This document shows, one piece after another, positions 16,882 through 26,414 of a DNA stretch of 64,000 nucleotides. Origin of the DNA: Acinetobacter sp. CFCC 10889 (GTDB lineage: Bacteria > Pseudomonadota > Gammaproteobacteria > Pseudomonadales > Moraxellaceae); the NCBI RefSeq assembly GCF_003268395.1, contig NZ_LQXQ01000005.1, positions 1 to 64,000 of the forward strand, in the 5' to 3' direction. Each line of letters opens with the position of its first letter. Positions within the stretch are counted from its first letter, which is position 1. The notes under the pieces were generated by a model. That model did no database searches and was not told where the DNA came from. It was given only the letters and a program-made list of their open reading frames with translations. A program made the position numbers and the translations under genes.

Positions 16882-17771
16882 GCTTAACCACCAATAGTAA
16901 TGCTTTGGCTGAAAAACTTCAGTCACGTGATGCAACTCGTGAGCCACAATGGGTACGTTATACCTTACTGACAATTGCATTGATTTTCTTTTTAAGTTGC
17001 TTAATTTTACCGTTGATTTTGGTTTTTGTTGAAGCCTTTAAACAAGGTTTAGCCGTTTATTTTGAGGCATTAATTAACCCTGATACTTTATCAGCAGTAA
17101 AACTCACTTTACTTACCGCAGCGATTGCTGTGCCATTAAACGTGATTTTCGGTGTGGCTGCAGCATGGTGTGTAGCGAAATTTAATTTCCGTGGTAAAGC
17201 GATTTTAACCACCATTATTGATACGCCATTTTCGGTATCTCCTGTCATTGCTGGTTTAATGTTGGTGTTGATTTTCGGTTCGCAAGGTTGGTTTGGCGGC
17301 TGGCTCATGGACAATGACATTAAAATTTTATATGCAACACCTGCCATTGTGTTAGCAACTGTGTTTATTACTGTTCCTTTTGTTGCCCGTGAACTCATTC
17401 CTTTAATGGAAGCACAAGGCACTGAGGAAGAAGAAGCTGCGATTGTACTAGGTGCTTCAGGTTGGCAAACCTTTTGGAAAGTCACCTTACCCAATATCAA
17501 ATGGGGCTTAATTTACGGTGTAATTCTGTGTAATGCACGTGCAATGGGTGAGTTTGGTGCAGTTTCAGTGGTCTCAGGACATATTCGTGGCGAAACCAAT
17601 ACCTTACCGTTACATGTAGAAATTTTATACAACGAATATACATTTAGTGCCGCATTTGCAGTGTCATCGTTATTGGCTTTATTGGCAATTATTACCCTGA
17701 TCCTAAAAACATGGGTCGAGTTCCGCCAAGAAAAACATAACCAAAGCAAAGATGATTCAACAGTTTCTTAA
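16878..17771 (+). CDS. cysW: sulfate/thiosulfate ABC transporter permease CysW
   Basis: Second membrane subunit of the sulfate importer, 297 aa, six predicted helices. [20 protein letters not shown] and the coupling EAA motif [20 protein letters not shown] mark it as CysW. I chose ATG 16878, which overlaps the cysT stop; a frame opening at 16845 lies inside cysT. It is followed after 11 bp by cysA. Confidence 0.95.
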   Translation: MSLTTNSNALAEKLQSRDATREPQWVRYTLLTIALIFFLSCLILPLILVFVEAFKQGLAVYFEALINPDTLSAVKLTLLTAAIAVPLNVIFGVAAAWCVAKFNFRGKAILTTIIDTPFSVSPVIAGLMLVLIFGSQGWFGGWLMDNDIKILYATPAIVLATVFITVPFVARELIPLMEAQGTEEEEAAIVLGASGWQTFWKVTLPNIKWGLIYGVILCNARAMGEFGAVSVVSGHIRGETNTLPLHVEILYNEYTFSAAFAVSSLLALLAIITLILKTWVEFRQEKHNQSKDDSTVS

Positions 17772-17782
17772 GGAATGACCTC

Positions 17783-18844
17783 ATGAGTATTCAAGTTAAA
17801 AATATTGAAAAACATTTTGGTGCATTCCATGCATTGAAAGACATCACTTTAGATTTTCCAGATGGTCAATTGGTTGCCCTACTCGGTCCATCAGGTTGTG
17901 GTAAAACCACATTATTACGCATCATCGCAGGTCTAGAGTCTGCTGATCGTGGGCAAATCGTTCTTGAGGGTCAAGATGCCACGAATGTTCATGTACGTGA
18001 ACGTCAAGTTGGTTTTGTATTCCAACACTATGCGTTATTCCGCCACATGACAGTGTATGACAATGTTGCATTTGGTTTGCGTGTTCGCCCTCGTGCAACT
18101 CGTCCAAGTGAAGCCGAAATTAAAAAGCGTGTCACTCGTTTACTTGACCTTGTACAACTTGGCTTCTTGGCAGATCGTTATCCTGCGCAATTGTCTGGTG
18201 GTCAACGTCAGCGTATTGCATTGGCTCGTGCTTTGGCAGTTGAACCACGTGTATTGCTGCTTGATGAACCTTTTGGTGCTTTGGATGCCAAAGTACGTAA
18301 AGAGTTGCGTCGTTGGTTGCGTACTTTGCATGATGAATTACATATCACGTCTATTTTTGTGACCCATGACCAAGAAGAAGCACTCGAAGTTGCTGATCAA
18401 ATCGTAGTGATGAACAAAGGTGATATCGAACAAATTGGTTCACCACGTGAAGTTTATGAAAAACCTGCTACGCCATTTGTCTTTGACTTTTTAGGTCAAG
18501 CCAATCGCTTTGAAGGTGAAAATCGTCAAGGTACGATTTATTTAGGTGAGGATCGCATTCAACTTGCAGCGGCAAAAAATACTGCGGATGGCAAAATCAT
18601 CGCATTTGCACGCCCTGATGAACTGACAATTCATACCCAGCCCACTGAAAATGCCATTCAAGCTACCTTCTTACGTGAAGTTTGGATTGCAGGCAAAGTC
18701 ATGGCAGAGTTACATGATCGCCAAGGAAATTTAATTGAAATTTCCTTAAATTCAGAAGAGGCAAAATTACATAAATTTAGACCAAACCAAACCGTTTGGG
18801 TCAGCCCTTCCACTTTACATTTATTTGAAAATCAAGTTGCGTAA
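17783..18844 (+). CDS. cysA: sulfate/thiosulfate ABC transporter ATPase CysA
   Basis: The ATP-hydrolysing subunit, 353 aa. Walker [11 protein letters not shown]-loop FVFQHYALF, signature [15 protein letters not shown], Walker [15 protein letters not shown] and the switch histidine in [11 protein letters not shown] are all present. The C-terminal about 110 residues form a TOBE-like regulatory domain. It is the last transporter gene; the regulator gene starts 46 bp later. Length and motifs are normal. Confidence 0.96.
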   Translation: MSIQVKNIEKHFGAFHALKDITLDFPDGQLVALLGPSGCGKTTLLRIIAGLESADRGQIVLEGQDATNVHVRERQVGFVFQHYALFRHMTVYDNVAFGLRVRPRATRPSEAEIKKRVTRLLDLVQLGFLADRYPAQLSGGQRQRIALARALAVEPRVLLLDEPFGALDAKVRKELRRWLRTLHDELHITSIFVTHDQEEALEVADQIVVMNKGDIEQIGSPREVYEKPATPFVFDFLGQANRFEGENRQGTIYLGEDRIQLAAAKNTADGKIIAFARPDELTIHTQPTENAIQATFLREVWIAGKVMAELHDRQGNLIEISLNSEEAKLHKFRPNQTVWVSPSTLHLFENQVA

Positions 18845-18890
18845 TACGCTCTACGGATGAGTGCCAAACACTCATCCAAACCCCGAGGTA

Positions 18891-19829
18891 ATGATTAAAA
18901 TGAACTTTCAACAATTACGAATTATTCGAGAAACTGTTCGACAAAATTATAATTTAACTGAAGCATCTGCTGCTTTGTACACCTCACAGTCTGGTGTGAG
19001 TAAACATATCAAAGATTTAGAAGATGAGCTTGGTGTACAACTGTTTGTACGCAAAGGTAAACGCCTATTAGGCTTAACTGAACCAGGTCAAGCATTATTA
19101 AGCATTGTAGAACGCATGTTAATCGATGCTGACAATATCAAACGCCTTGCAGATGACTTTAATAAAGTGGATGAAGGTACTTTGACCATTGCCACAACAC
19201 ATACCCAAGCACGTTATGTGTTGCCTCCAATTGTCAATTTATTTAAAAAAGCTTTTCCAAAAGTACATTTGATCTTACAACAAGCCAGCCCAGTTGAAAT
19301 TTCTGAAATGTTACTTCTGGGACTTGCAGATATTGGTATCGCAACAGAATCATTAACCACAGAAGATAACTTGGGTAGTGTGCCATTTTATGAATGGAAA
19401 CATAGCATTATCACTCCACAAGATCACCCACTGACAAAGCTTGATCCTAAGGACATTACTTTAGAAAAATTAGCTGAATATCCAATTATCACCTATCACG
19501 GTGGTTTTACAGGGCGTTCAAAAATCGACAAAGCTTTTCAAGATGCTGAACTAGATGTCGATATCGTCATGTCAGCACTGGATGCCGATGTGATCAAAAC
19601 CTACGTTGAGCTCGGTATGGGAGTAGGTATTGTCAATGATGTTGCCTATGACACTGAACGTGATCATCGTTTAAAACAAATTGATACTGATATTTTTGGG
19701 TTAAATACAACATGGATTGCAGTGCGTAAAGGACACTTACTGCGTGGCTATGGTTATGAGTTTATTTCACTCTGTTCACCTGAAGCGGATATTAAAGCAC
19801 TTAAAAAAATCGCTTATCCTGAAGATTAA
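18891..19829 (+). CDS. cysB: CysB/Cbl-type LysR transcriptional regulator
   Basis: A 312-aa LysR regulator. The N-terminal winged HTH has NYNLTEASAALYTSQSGVSK and IKDLEDELGVQLFVRKGKR, a hallmark of the CysB group, followed by an effector domain with TTHTQARYVLPP and the C-terminal DADVIKTYVELGMGVGIV. CysB/Cbl activate sulfate or sulfonate genes with N-acetylserine or APS as signal. I chose ATG 18891 (GAGG upstream); GTG 18861 also opens the frame. Whether it is the general CysB or the sulfate-starvation relative Cbl cannot be settled by eye. It probably regulates the operon it ends. Confidence 0.88.
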   Translation: MIKMNFQQLRIIRETVRQNYNLTEASAALYTSQSGVSKHIKDLEDELGVQLFVRKGKRLLGLTEPGQALLSIVERMLIDADNIKRLADDFNKVDEGTLTIATTHTQARYVLPPIVNLFKKAFPKVHLILQQASPVEISEMLLLGLADIGIATESLTTEDNLGSVPFYEWKHSIITPQDHPLTKLDPKDITLEKLAEYPIITYHGGFTGRSKIDKAFQDAELDVDIVMSALDADVIKTYVELGMGVGIVNDVAYDTERDHRLKQIDTDIFGLNTTWIAVRKGHLLRGYGYEFISLCSPEADIKALKKIAYPED

Positions 19830-19854
19830 AATAATGAACAAATAGACAAAATCG

Positions 19855-19886
19855 AATAGAGAGTGCCAATCACTCTCTATTTTTTA
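19855..19886 (+). terminator. terminator of the sulfate operon
   Basis: AATAGAGAGTG pairs exactly with CACTCTCTATT around CCAAT and runs into a T tract, 26 bp after the regulator stop. Confidence 0.9.
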
Positions 19887-20006
19887 TTATCATTTTAATA
19901 ATCAAATAATTATTACCATTAATGATTGCACATCTTTCATAATCCTCATAAGATTCATGTACAAAAATAAAGCAATAATATTTCATACTTGGGTAGGGGT
20001 CACGAC

Positions 20007-21224
20007 ATGAATATTGGTCTTTGGGGAGTATGCACCTTCGGGGTTGTCCCCTGTCTGTGTTTTGCAGCAGGCTTGGAGAATTCTGATCAATCAATTGTCG
20101 CTTTTTTGGAAAAAGACAACTATTTAGAATTATCTACAGCACGTCTTCATCCCAATGTTTCTGGACAAGTCGCCAATCAAGATATGCTAAAAAAAGTTGG
20201 GGTGAATGATTTTTCAACGGGGCAACTGATTCAAGACTATTCTCTGTTCAATGCCGCCATTAAAATACAATATCATCCGAATTGGTCATTGGGTTTGATT
20301 TATGATCAGCCCTATACCGCTGAACTTGACTACCAATATGCACCTGATTCTTTACTCTCAAACAAAACTATTGAAGCTGCGAAATTTAAAGTCAAAAGCC
20401 AAAATCTCACAAACCTTTGGGGTTATCAACCTAATCCAAATTGGAATATTTATGCAGGCTTTTCTCTACAAGAGTTTCAAAGTAATTTAAGTTTGGAAGG
20501 TTTATCCTATTCAATTATGAGTGGATATCATGCTAAATTTAAATCAAATACTGCTATAGGTTGGCTAGTAGGTGCTAATTATCAAATTCCAGAATATGCA
20601 CTTAGTACATCTATCACCTATCGTTCTAAAATCAAACATGATAACCATGTCAATGAAAGTCTCGCAGGGAAAACCATACAATTTATCCCCAATACCAGCA
20701 CCAATATTCAAACACCACAATCAGTAAATGTTGATTTTAAAACCGCAGTCAGTAGCAATAATTTAGTTTATGGTTCTATACGTTGGGTCAATTGGCAAAA
20801 TTTTCACATGCAACCAACACAGTTTAATGCCATTTTAGATGCTGCTATTTTGCAATATCCCGAGCTGATCCAAAAATTTAACTTGATTGAATATAAAAAA
20901 GATCAATGGGCGAGCAAGTTAGGACTGGCGCATCGCATCAATGAACAATGGATTATATTATCCGATGTTTCATGGGACTCTGGTACAGGTAATCCCGCAG
21001 GAACACTTAATCCCTCCGATGGTTTTTATGCTTTTGGTCTAGGTGCAATGTATCGAGCACAACCCAATAGCTTTATTGCTGCAGGCTTAAAATATTTTCA
21101 ATTACAAAATGCAAATACTGCTCAGAATAATGTTTTTGTGGCAGGCAATCAAAATACCAATCTCAATGCAGTTGATGATAATCATGCAATTGCTTATGGT
21201 TTAAAAATTGGTTATTCATTTTAA
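20007..21224 (+). CDS. OmpP1/FadL-family outer-membrane transporter
   Basis: A 405-aa beta-barrel for uptake of hydrophobic compounds (long-chain fatty acids or similar). A signal peptide ends near CLCFAAG; the mature start has SDQSIVAFLEKDNYLELS, the region that plugs FadL barrels. The C-terminus ends in aromatic F (KIGYSF), the outer-membrane assembly signal. It is clearly paralogous to the 503-aa protein at 53202: both carry RWVNW, then DQW, W/DSG.G.P...L.P and a closing AIAYGLK.GY.F. I chose ATG 20007 over an upstream frame start at 19989. It stands alone between two terminators. Substrate unknown. Confidence 0.87.
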   Translation: MNIGLWGVCTFGVVPCLCFAAGLENSDQSIVAFLEKDNYLELSTARLHPNVSGQVANQDMLKKVGVNDFSTGQLIQDYSLFNAAIKIQYHPNWSLGLIYDQPYTAELDYQYAPDSLLSNKTIEAAKFKVKSQNLTNLWGYQPNPNWNIYAGFSLQEFQSNLSLEGLSYSIMSGYHAKFKSNTAIGWLVGANYQIPEYALSTSITYRSKIKHDNHVNESLAGKTIQFIPNTSTNIQTPQSVNVDFKTAVSSNNLVYGSIRWVNWQNFHMQPTQFNAILDAAILQYPELIQKFNLIEYKKDQWASKLGLAHRINEQWIILSDVSWDSGTGNPAGTLNPSDGFYAFGLGAMYRAQPNSFIAAGLKYFQLQNANTAQNNVFVAGNQNTNLNAVDDNHAIAYGLKIGYSF

Positions 21225-21240
21225 TAACTGATAGACATAA

Positions 21241-21266
21241 AAAACGAGCCGAAGCTCGTTTTTTTA
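21241..21266 (+). terminator. terminator after the FadL-like gene (works on both strands)
   Basis: AAAACGAGC - CGAA - GCTCGTTTT followed by more T. It lies between convergent genes and has A-runs on the other side, so it can also end the minus-strand gene at 21287. Confidence 0.9.
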
Positions 21267-21286
21267 ACTATTATAAATATCAAGTC

Positions 21287-21997
21287 TTACCAGTTGTAGC
21301 TAATACCTACTTTACCAACTGGAAGCCATTCATATTTATCATCATTCTCAACATTTTCTTGGTGTTCAGCCAACAAGTCACGGTCAGCTGCTGTACCACC
21401 TACAGCTGTGATTTTCGCTTGTGGATTACCTGTATAATAAGCACCAACTTCACCAAAAACACCTACATTTTTAGTAATTTTAGGTGCCCAACCAAAACCA
21501 ACGTATGGTGCGATATCATTGTCATAGTTGACTTTACCATGTAATGAATCAAAGTTAGTTTTGTGACCTTCGATTTCGATATTTCCACGACCTGCTTTAG
21601 AGTTAAGTTCATATTCAGTATCTACATAACCCACACCCGCTGCTGCATATAAGCCTTGTACCCAACGGTTTTGGCTCGCACCCCAAGGACGGAATTCAGC
21701 ATTTAAATAAGCGAGGCTATTATCCATATCCATGTCGTATTTTACGCCATCTACAGATAAGTCATCAGACCAAGAAATATCGCCACCATTATAACCTAAT
21801 GCCAAACCTACATATGGGTTTGCAGTCCAAAGTAAAGCACCACCATAACCTGTAGTACCTACTTCAGCACGCACACCAGTTGGAATAAGTTGGCTTTTAT
21901 CAAAGGCATAACCACTATGTACAACTTGATCATCAGCCATTGCAAAACAAGACGCAGATAATGCTGTTGCAACTGCTAATACTTTGAACATTTTCAT
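21287..21997 (-). CDS. small outer-membrane beta-barrel protein (OmpW-like size), unknown role
   Basis: A 236-aa protein with signal peptide (MKMFKVLAVATALSASCFAMA), alternating beta-strand patterns and a C-terminal Trp, as in eight-stranded barrels. It shares its plan with the 307-aa protein at 61714: a VGTTGYGG start, then APYVGFGWAPK and a WLPVGKVGI ending, against LPYVGIGWSPN and WIPVAKLGL there. I do not know the family function. ATG 21997 is chosen because GGAGA sits 5 bp upstream; the open frame extends to 22033. Confidence 0.8.
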   Translation of the reverse strand: MKMFKVLAVATALSASCFAMADDQVVHSGYAFDKSQLIPTGVRAEVGTTGYGGALLWTANPYVGLALGYNGGDISWSDDLSVDGVKYDMDMDNSLAYLNAEFRPWGASQNRWVQGLYAAAGVGYVDTEYELNSKAGRGNIEIEGHKTNFDSLHGKVNYDNDIAPYVGFGWAPKITKNVGVFGEVGAYYTGNPQAKITAVGGTAADRDLLAEHQENVENDDKYEWLPVGKVGISYNW

Positions 21998-22301
21998 AGA
22001 TGTCTCCTCAAAAAAGCGTTTTTCTTTAATCATTAACTATATTTTTGACTCGCATTCATCATATTCAAAAATGTAGTGAGGAAAAATATACGTATTGATG
22101 AAGTTTTGTTAAGTTTTGATACAATTATACTTAATTATTTGTTTTTGGTTACTTTACATATTGGCAAAACTAGGATTTTTATGCTTAGACCCAAATTGCT
22201 TATTTGTAGATCGTATTTTTTCTATAAAAAGCTGTTTTTTTCTCACATTCTAGCGCTTTTTTTGGTGTAGAATCTTGAACAAACTTTTTGGAAGGAAGAT
22301 C

Positions 22302-23123
22302 ATGTCTCAGCTTTCAACTCTTATTGAGCAAGCATTTGAAGACCGTGCAAATTTTACTGCAGCTACTTGTCCTGCAGAAGTTCGTCAAGCAGTTGAGGAC
22401 GTTATTGCTGGATTAGATAACGGTACACTTCGTGTAGCAGAAAAAATTGATGGTGAATGGGTTGTTCATCAATGGCTGAAAAAAGCAGTTTTATTATCAT
22501 TCAAAATTAATGATAACAAACCAATCGAATCATGTGATCTTCGTTTCTATGACAAAGTTGATACCAAATTTAATGGTTGGACTGACGAACAATTTAAAGC
22601 AGCTGGTGTACGTGTTGTTCCACCTGCTGTTGCACGTAAAGGTTCTTTCCAAGCTAAAAATGTGGTGCTAATGCCATCTTATGTCAACATTGGCGCTTAT
22701 GTTGATGAAGGCACAATGGTAGACACTTGGGCAACTGTAGGTTCTTGTGCGCAAATCGGTAAAAATGTTCATTTATCTGGTGGTGTCGGGATTGGTGGTG
22801 TTTTAGAACCATTACAAGCCAACCCAACGATTATTGAAGATAACTGTTTCATTGGTGCACGTTCTGAAATTGTTGAAGGTGTAATCGTTGAAGAAGGTTC
22901 TGTGATTTCAATGGGTGTATTCATTGGTCAGTCTACGAAGATCTATGACCGTGAAACTGGTGAAATCCATTATGGTCGTGTCCCTGCTGGCTCGGTTGTT
23001 GTATCAGGCAGCCTTCCATCAAAATGTGGTAAATACAGCCTATATGCTGCAATCATCGTGAAAAAAGTTGATGCGAAAACTCGTGCTAAAACAAGTTTGA
23101 ACGATTTATTACGCGAAGACTAA
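22302..23123 (+). CDS. dapD: tetrahydrodipicolinate N-succinyltransferase DapD
   Basis: Succinylates 2,3,4,5-tetrahydrodipicolinate in the lysine/diaminopimelate pathway. 273 aa, normal for DapD. The N-terminal helical domain is followed by left-handed beta-helix hexapeptide repeats ([54 protein letters not shown]). ATG 22302 follows GGAAGGAAG; an in-frame opening 27 bases earlier has no ribosome site. Other pathway genes in this window are dapF and lysA. A terminator follows. Confidence 0.97.
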   Translation: MSQLSTLIEQAFEDRANFTAATCPAEVRQAVEDVIAGLDNGTLRVAEKIDGEWVVHQWLKKAVLLSFKINDNKPIESCDLRFYDKVDTKFNGWTDEQFKAAGVRVVPPAVARKGSFQAKNVVLMPSYVNIGAYVDEGTMVDTWATVGSCAQIGKNVHLSGGVGIGGVLEPLQANPTIIEDNCFIGARSEIVEGVIVEEGSVISMGVFIGQSTKIYDRETGEIHYGRVPAGSVVVSGSLPSKCGKYSLYAAIIVKKVDAKTRAKTSLNDLLRED

Positions 23124-23161
23124 TTTTTCATTTTGCTTCTGCGGAACGCAAAGAGTTCCTC

Positions 23162-23195
23162 ATCTCCACGCTCAGATATGATCGTGGAGATTTTT
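23162..23195 (+). terminator. terminator of dapD
   Basis: ATCTCCACG pairs with CGTGGAGAT across a 12-base loop and is followed by TTTT, 39 bp after the stop. Confidence 0.88.
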
Positions 23196-23220
23196 CATTT
23201 TGTAACCTGTGGTAAATCTC

Positions 23221-23931
23221 ATGAATGCTCTGCGAACTTCGACTATTTCTGTCTCCGATCCGTCTGCGGGACTACGTATTACGGAGATTTTCTATTCTTT
23301 GCAAGGTGAAGCCAATGCTGCGGGCTTACCCACTGTCTTCATTCGTTTAACAGGCTGCCCTTTGCGTTGTACCTATTGTGATACAACCTATTCTTTTGAG
23401 GGTGGCGAACGCCAATCCTTAGAGCAAATTATTCAAACAACGCTTGATTTTAAAACCCCTTATATTTGTGTGACGGGGGGTGAACCACTTGCTCAACCCA
23501 ATGCCTTACCTCTGATGACACGCCTTGCAGACTTAGGTTGTGATGTTTCATTAGAAACCAGTGGTGCATTGGATGTATCCAAAGTTGATCCACGTATTTC
23601 CAAAGTTTTAGATTTAAAAACACCAACATCTGGTGAAATGCAACGTAATTTATTGAGTAATTTTGAGTATTTAACAGCACACGACCAGATCAAATTTGTG
23701 ATCTGTAATCGTGAAGATTATGACTGGGCAAAACAGCAAGTGGTTGAATTCCAGCTCCATGAAAAAGTGAGTACCGTTTGGTTCTCACCTGCTTTTGCAG
23801 TCGAAAAAGGTGCTGTACGTTTACCACAATTGGCACGTGACCTTGCACAATGGATTTTAGAAGACCATCTCCCTGTTCGTTTCCAATTACAATTGCATAA
23901 ATTGTTATGGAATGATGAAACTGGTCGTTAA
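23221..23931 (+). CDS. queE: 7-carboxy-7-deazaguanine synthase QueE
   Basis: Radical-SAM enzyme converting 6-carboxytetrahydropterin to 7-carboxy-7-deazaguanine in queuosine synthesis. 236 aa. The iron-sulfur motif CxxxCxxC is GCPLRCTYCDTTYSF, preceded by EIFYSLQGEANAAGLPTVFI and followed by VTGGEPLAQ, all diagnostic. The ATG at 23221 fits known N-termini; the open frame begins at a GTG 12 bases earlier. queC follows 90 bp later in the same direction, so the two form a queuosine-precursor pair. Confidence 0.96.
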   Translation: MNALRTSTISVSDPSAGLRITEIFYSLQGEANAAGLPTVFIRLTGCPLRCTYCDTTYSFEGGERQSLEQIIQTTLDFKTPYICVTGGEPLAQPNALPLMTRLADLGCDVSLETSGALDVSKVDPRISKVLDLKTPTSGEMQRNLLSNFEYLTAHDQIKFVICNREDYDWAKQQVVEFQLHEKVSTVWFSPAFAVEKGAVRLPQLARDLAQWILEDHLPVRFQLQLHKLLWNDETGR

Positions 23932-24021
23932 TAGATCGCTTATATGTGTTGGTATTTTATTTATCTAAAATATAATCCACTGTAAGTTATCGAATTTTAG
24001 TATTTTTTGGAGACTTTGATT

Positions 24022-24690
24022 ATGCGCCCTCGTGCCGTAGTTTTATTATCTGGTGGCTTAGACTCAACAACCTGTTTGGCTTGGGCTCAAGCCAATTATG
24101 ACTGTATTGCACTGAGTTTCATGTATGGTCAACGTTCTACAACTGAGCTTGATGCTGCACGTGCCATTACAAAAAATGCAGGTATAGAACATCGTGTGAT
24201 CAATATTGACTTGGGAAATTTAGGTGGTTCCGCACTGACTGATCATAATATTGAAATCCCTGATCATGAAACTGATGGTATTCCTGTAACTTATGTTCCA
24301 GCACGTAACACGATTTTCTTGTCTTATGCACTTGCTGCTGCCGAAGTTTTTGATGCACAAGCGATTGTCATTGGCATCAATGCTGTTGATTATTCTGGAT
24401 ATCCTGACTGTCGCCCTGAGTTTATCGAAGCATTTGCCAATATGGCTCGCCTTGCAACCAAAGTAGGCATTGAAGGTAAACCACTTAAATTTGAAACACC
24501 TCTGTTACATTTATCCAAAGCGAATATAATACGCTTAGGTATTGAACATGGCGTAGACTATAGTCAAACGGTCTCATGTTACCAAGCAGATGACCAAGGA
24601 CGTGCTTGTGGTAAATGTGACAGCTGCCGCCTGAGAAAACAAGGCTTTAACGATGCAGGTGTTGCAGATCCAACACGTTATATACAGTAA
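24022..24690 (+). CDS. queC: 7-cyano-7-deazaguanine synthase QueC
   Basis: ATP-dependent ligase forming preQ0 from 7-carboxy-7-deazaguanine and ammonia. 222 aa. The PP-loop [15 protein letters not shown] is at the N-terminus, [17 protein letters not shown] in the middle and a zinc site C-x8-C-x2-C-x2-C ([18 protein letters not shown]) at the end. ATG 24022 has TTGGAGAC upstream. The product of queE is its substrate. The next gene starts 16 bp downstream, probably in the same message. Confidence 0.97.
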   Translation: MRPRAVVLLSGGLDSTTCLAWAQANYDCIALSFMYGQRSTTELDAARAITKNAGIEHRVINIDLGNLGGSALTDHNIEIPDHETDGIPVTYVPARNTIFLSYALAAAEVFDAQAIVIGINAVDYSGYPDCRPEFIEAFANMARLATKVGIEGKPLKFETPLLHLSKANIIRLGIEHGVDYSQTVSCYQADDQGRACGKCDSCRLRKQGFNDAGVADPTRYIQ

Positions 24691-24706
24691 TAACAAGGTA
24701 CAGTTT

Positions 24707-25114
24707 ATGAAAAACTTAAAATCGGGTCTTATTCTTTCAACTTTATTTTCTGCGGCGGCTTTATTTGGTACAGCAGCACAAGCAGACAATAATGCATTAC
24801 AACAAGCATATAAAAGCTCGAATGTTAAATCAGCATTAATTGGCGTATGTAAAACTGAAACTGCGAAAGGCGGTAAGCTAAGCTCTGCTGAAGTCAGCAA
24901 ATACTGTTCTTGTGCAATTGAATCAGATGGTAAATTAACCAATGATCAAAAATGGCAAATCCAAAGTGCCATTAACCAAAAGAAAAATCCATCTTCTTTA
25001 GCATTTGTACAAAAGCAGAATCAAGATCTTCAAGCATGTTTTGGTACGCAGTTAACAGGTAAATTAAAAACTTTAACTGAAGCTGCAATGAAAGCTGCTC
25101 AAGCGAAACAATAA
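24707..25114 (+). CDS. small secreted/periplasmic hypothetical protein
   Basis: 135 aa with a clean signal peptide (LKSGLILSTLFSAAALFGTAAQA) and a helical mature part with four cysteines (IGVCKTE, KYCSCAIE, LQACFG), which could form disulfides or bind a ligand. I do not recognise a named family. It follows queC by 16 bp, but its function need not relate to queuosine. The ATG at 24707 fits the signal peptide exactly; the frame is open 54 bases further upstream inside queC. A strong terminator follows. Confidence 0.8.
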   Translation: MKNLKSGLILSTLFSAAALFGTAAQADNNALQQAYKSSNVKSALIGVCKTETAKGGKLSSAEVSKYCSCAIESDGKLTNDQKWQIQSAINQKKNPSSLAFVQKQNQDLQACFGTQLTGKLKTLTEAAMKAAQAKQ

Positions 25115-25130
25115 GATTTGATGTATATGA

Positions 25131-25155
25131 AAGCCTGCTTCACGCAGGCTTTTTT
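25131..25155 (+). terminator. terminator after the periplasmic protein gene
   Basis: AAGCCTGC - TTCAC - GCAGGCTT with a T run, 16 bp after the stop. Confidence 0.93.
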
Positions 25156-25186
25156 GTCGCTGCCACCTTAAGCACACTATATATTT

Positions 25187-25869
25187 ATGCAAAATTTGCC
25201 CCAAAACCACTTCAGAATCGTAAATTTGTCGCCTCTTATAGTGGTGGAAAAGACAGTAGCCTTGCCCTCTATCAGGCGATGCAAACAGGTACAGCTGTTG
25301 CACTCATTGTGATGTTAGAAGAACAAGGTCTACGCTCACGTTCTCATGCGATGCCTCTCGACATTATTGAAGCTCAAGCGACAGCCTTGGGCTTGCCTAT
25401 TCTCAAAGCAGCAGCCACATGGGAAAATTATGAGCAGCAATTTTTGCACTTACTGCACAGCACAAAACAGTATGGTGCTGAAATTTTAGTTACTGGTGAT
25501 ATTGATCTGATTGGGCATGCTGAATGGAATCAATCCGTTGCTAAACAGCAAAATCTTGAACTGTGCATGCCACTTTGGCAAAAGCCACGTCTTGATGTGG
25601 TACATGATCTTATTTCACTTCATTTCCAATGTATTGTGGTGACTGTTAACCTAAATTTAGGCATGCAAGTTGCGGATTTAGGAAGAATTTTAGATCAAAC
25701 GTTTGTTAATGAGTTATTGGCTCGTGGTATAGATCCATGTGGTGAGGCAGGTGAATTTCATACCACAGTGATTGATGCTCCTATTTTTAAACAACCGCTT
25801 TCAATCGCTAAAGGTGATATCCTATATCATGAAAATTATGCTTTTTTAACATTGAAATTACAGCATTAA
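25187..25869 (+). CDS. PP-loop ATPase (Dph6-like, diphthine-ammonia ligase family) with a frameshifted start
   Basis: About 225 aa of a PP-loop ATP pyrophosphatase: VASYSGGKDSSLALYQA holds the nucleotide motif, followed by SHAMPLDII, GDIDLIGHAEWNQ and GEAGEFHTTVIDAP, a pattern of the MJ0570/Dph6 group. Bacteria lack diphthamide, so the true substrate is unknown. Reading back from the motif there is no in-frame ATG, GTG or TTG before the upstream terminator. The only suitable ATG, at 25187, is one base out of frame; one more A in CAAAATTT would give MQKFAPKPLQNRKF joined to the motif. Either a one-base deletion (real or sequencing) or a rare start such as ATT 25183. The first in-frame ATG, 25279, would remove the PP-loop. 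Confidence 0.75.
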
Positions 25870-25889
25870 CAGTACTTTAAGGAATAATC

Positions 25890-26348
25890 ATGACTGAACA
25901 GATTCAACTTCCAAATCAAAATTTTGCAAGTACACAAGGTGAGATCAACCTGACTGACATGCCTAATGATTGGCTTATTGTTTATTTTTATCCAAAGGAT
26001 AATACGCCGGGTTGTACCACGCAAGCCGTTGGTTTTTCATGCTTAAAAGATCAATTTGATGCTTTAAATACCACGATTATTGGTGTTTCTCGTGACTCAG
26101 TCAAAACTCATCAGAACTTTACTGAAAAACAAGCTTTAACCATTAATTTGATCAGTGATAAAGAAGAAGTGTTATGTAAACATTTTGATGTGATTAAAGA
26201 AAAAAATATGTATGGTAAACAAGTCATGGGCATTGAACGCTCAACTTTTATTTTCCATAAAGGTCAATTGATTAAAGAATATCGTAAAGTCAAAGCCGCA
26301 GGACATGCTGAAATCGTATTAGAAGATTTAAAAGCTTTGCAGAAGTGA
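25890..26348 (+). CDS. bcp: Bcp/PrxQ-type thioredoxin-dependent peroxiredoxin
   Basis: Reduces hydrogen peroxide and organic peroxides. 152 aa. The peroxidatic Cys is C42 in FYPKDNTPGCTTQAV. The resolving Cys at +5 found in E. coli Bcp is missing (Val there); C51 lies nearby and may serve instead, or it is a one-Cys type. GVSRDSVKTHQNF and the GIERSTFI segment match the family. It starts 21 bp after the PP-loop gene with TAAGGA upstream, so the two are probably co-transcribed. Confidence 0.93.
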   Translation: MTEQIQLPNQNFASTQGEINLTDMPNDWLIVYFYPKDNTPGCTTQAVGFSCLKDQFDALNTTIIGVSRDSVKTHQNFTEKQALTINLISDKEEVLCKHFDVIKEKNMYGKQVMGIERSTFIFHKGQLIKEYRKVKAAGHAEIVLEDLKALQK

Positions 26349-26353
26349 TAAAA

Positions 26354-26388
26354 AAGAGCTTAAAAAGATATGTTCTTTTTAAGCTCTT
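26354..26388. terminator. bidirectional terminator between convergent genes
   Basis: A 15-bp perfect stem (AAGAGCTTAAAAAGA with its complement) around TATGT, between bcp and the minus-strand lipase. A and T runs lie on the two sides. Confidence 0.9.
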
Positions 26389-26414
26389 AATTAGCTAAAA
26401 CCGTTATTAAATAA

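Noticed and set aside
17057..17500. 147-codon minus-strand frame within cysW
   Set aside because: Shadow of cysW; no ribosome site and no family features.
23124..23221. preQ1 riboswitch before queE
   Set aside because: I saw only the dapD terminator hairpin and no preQ1-I or preQ1-II pattern.
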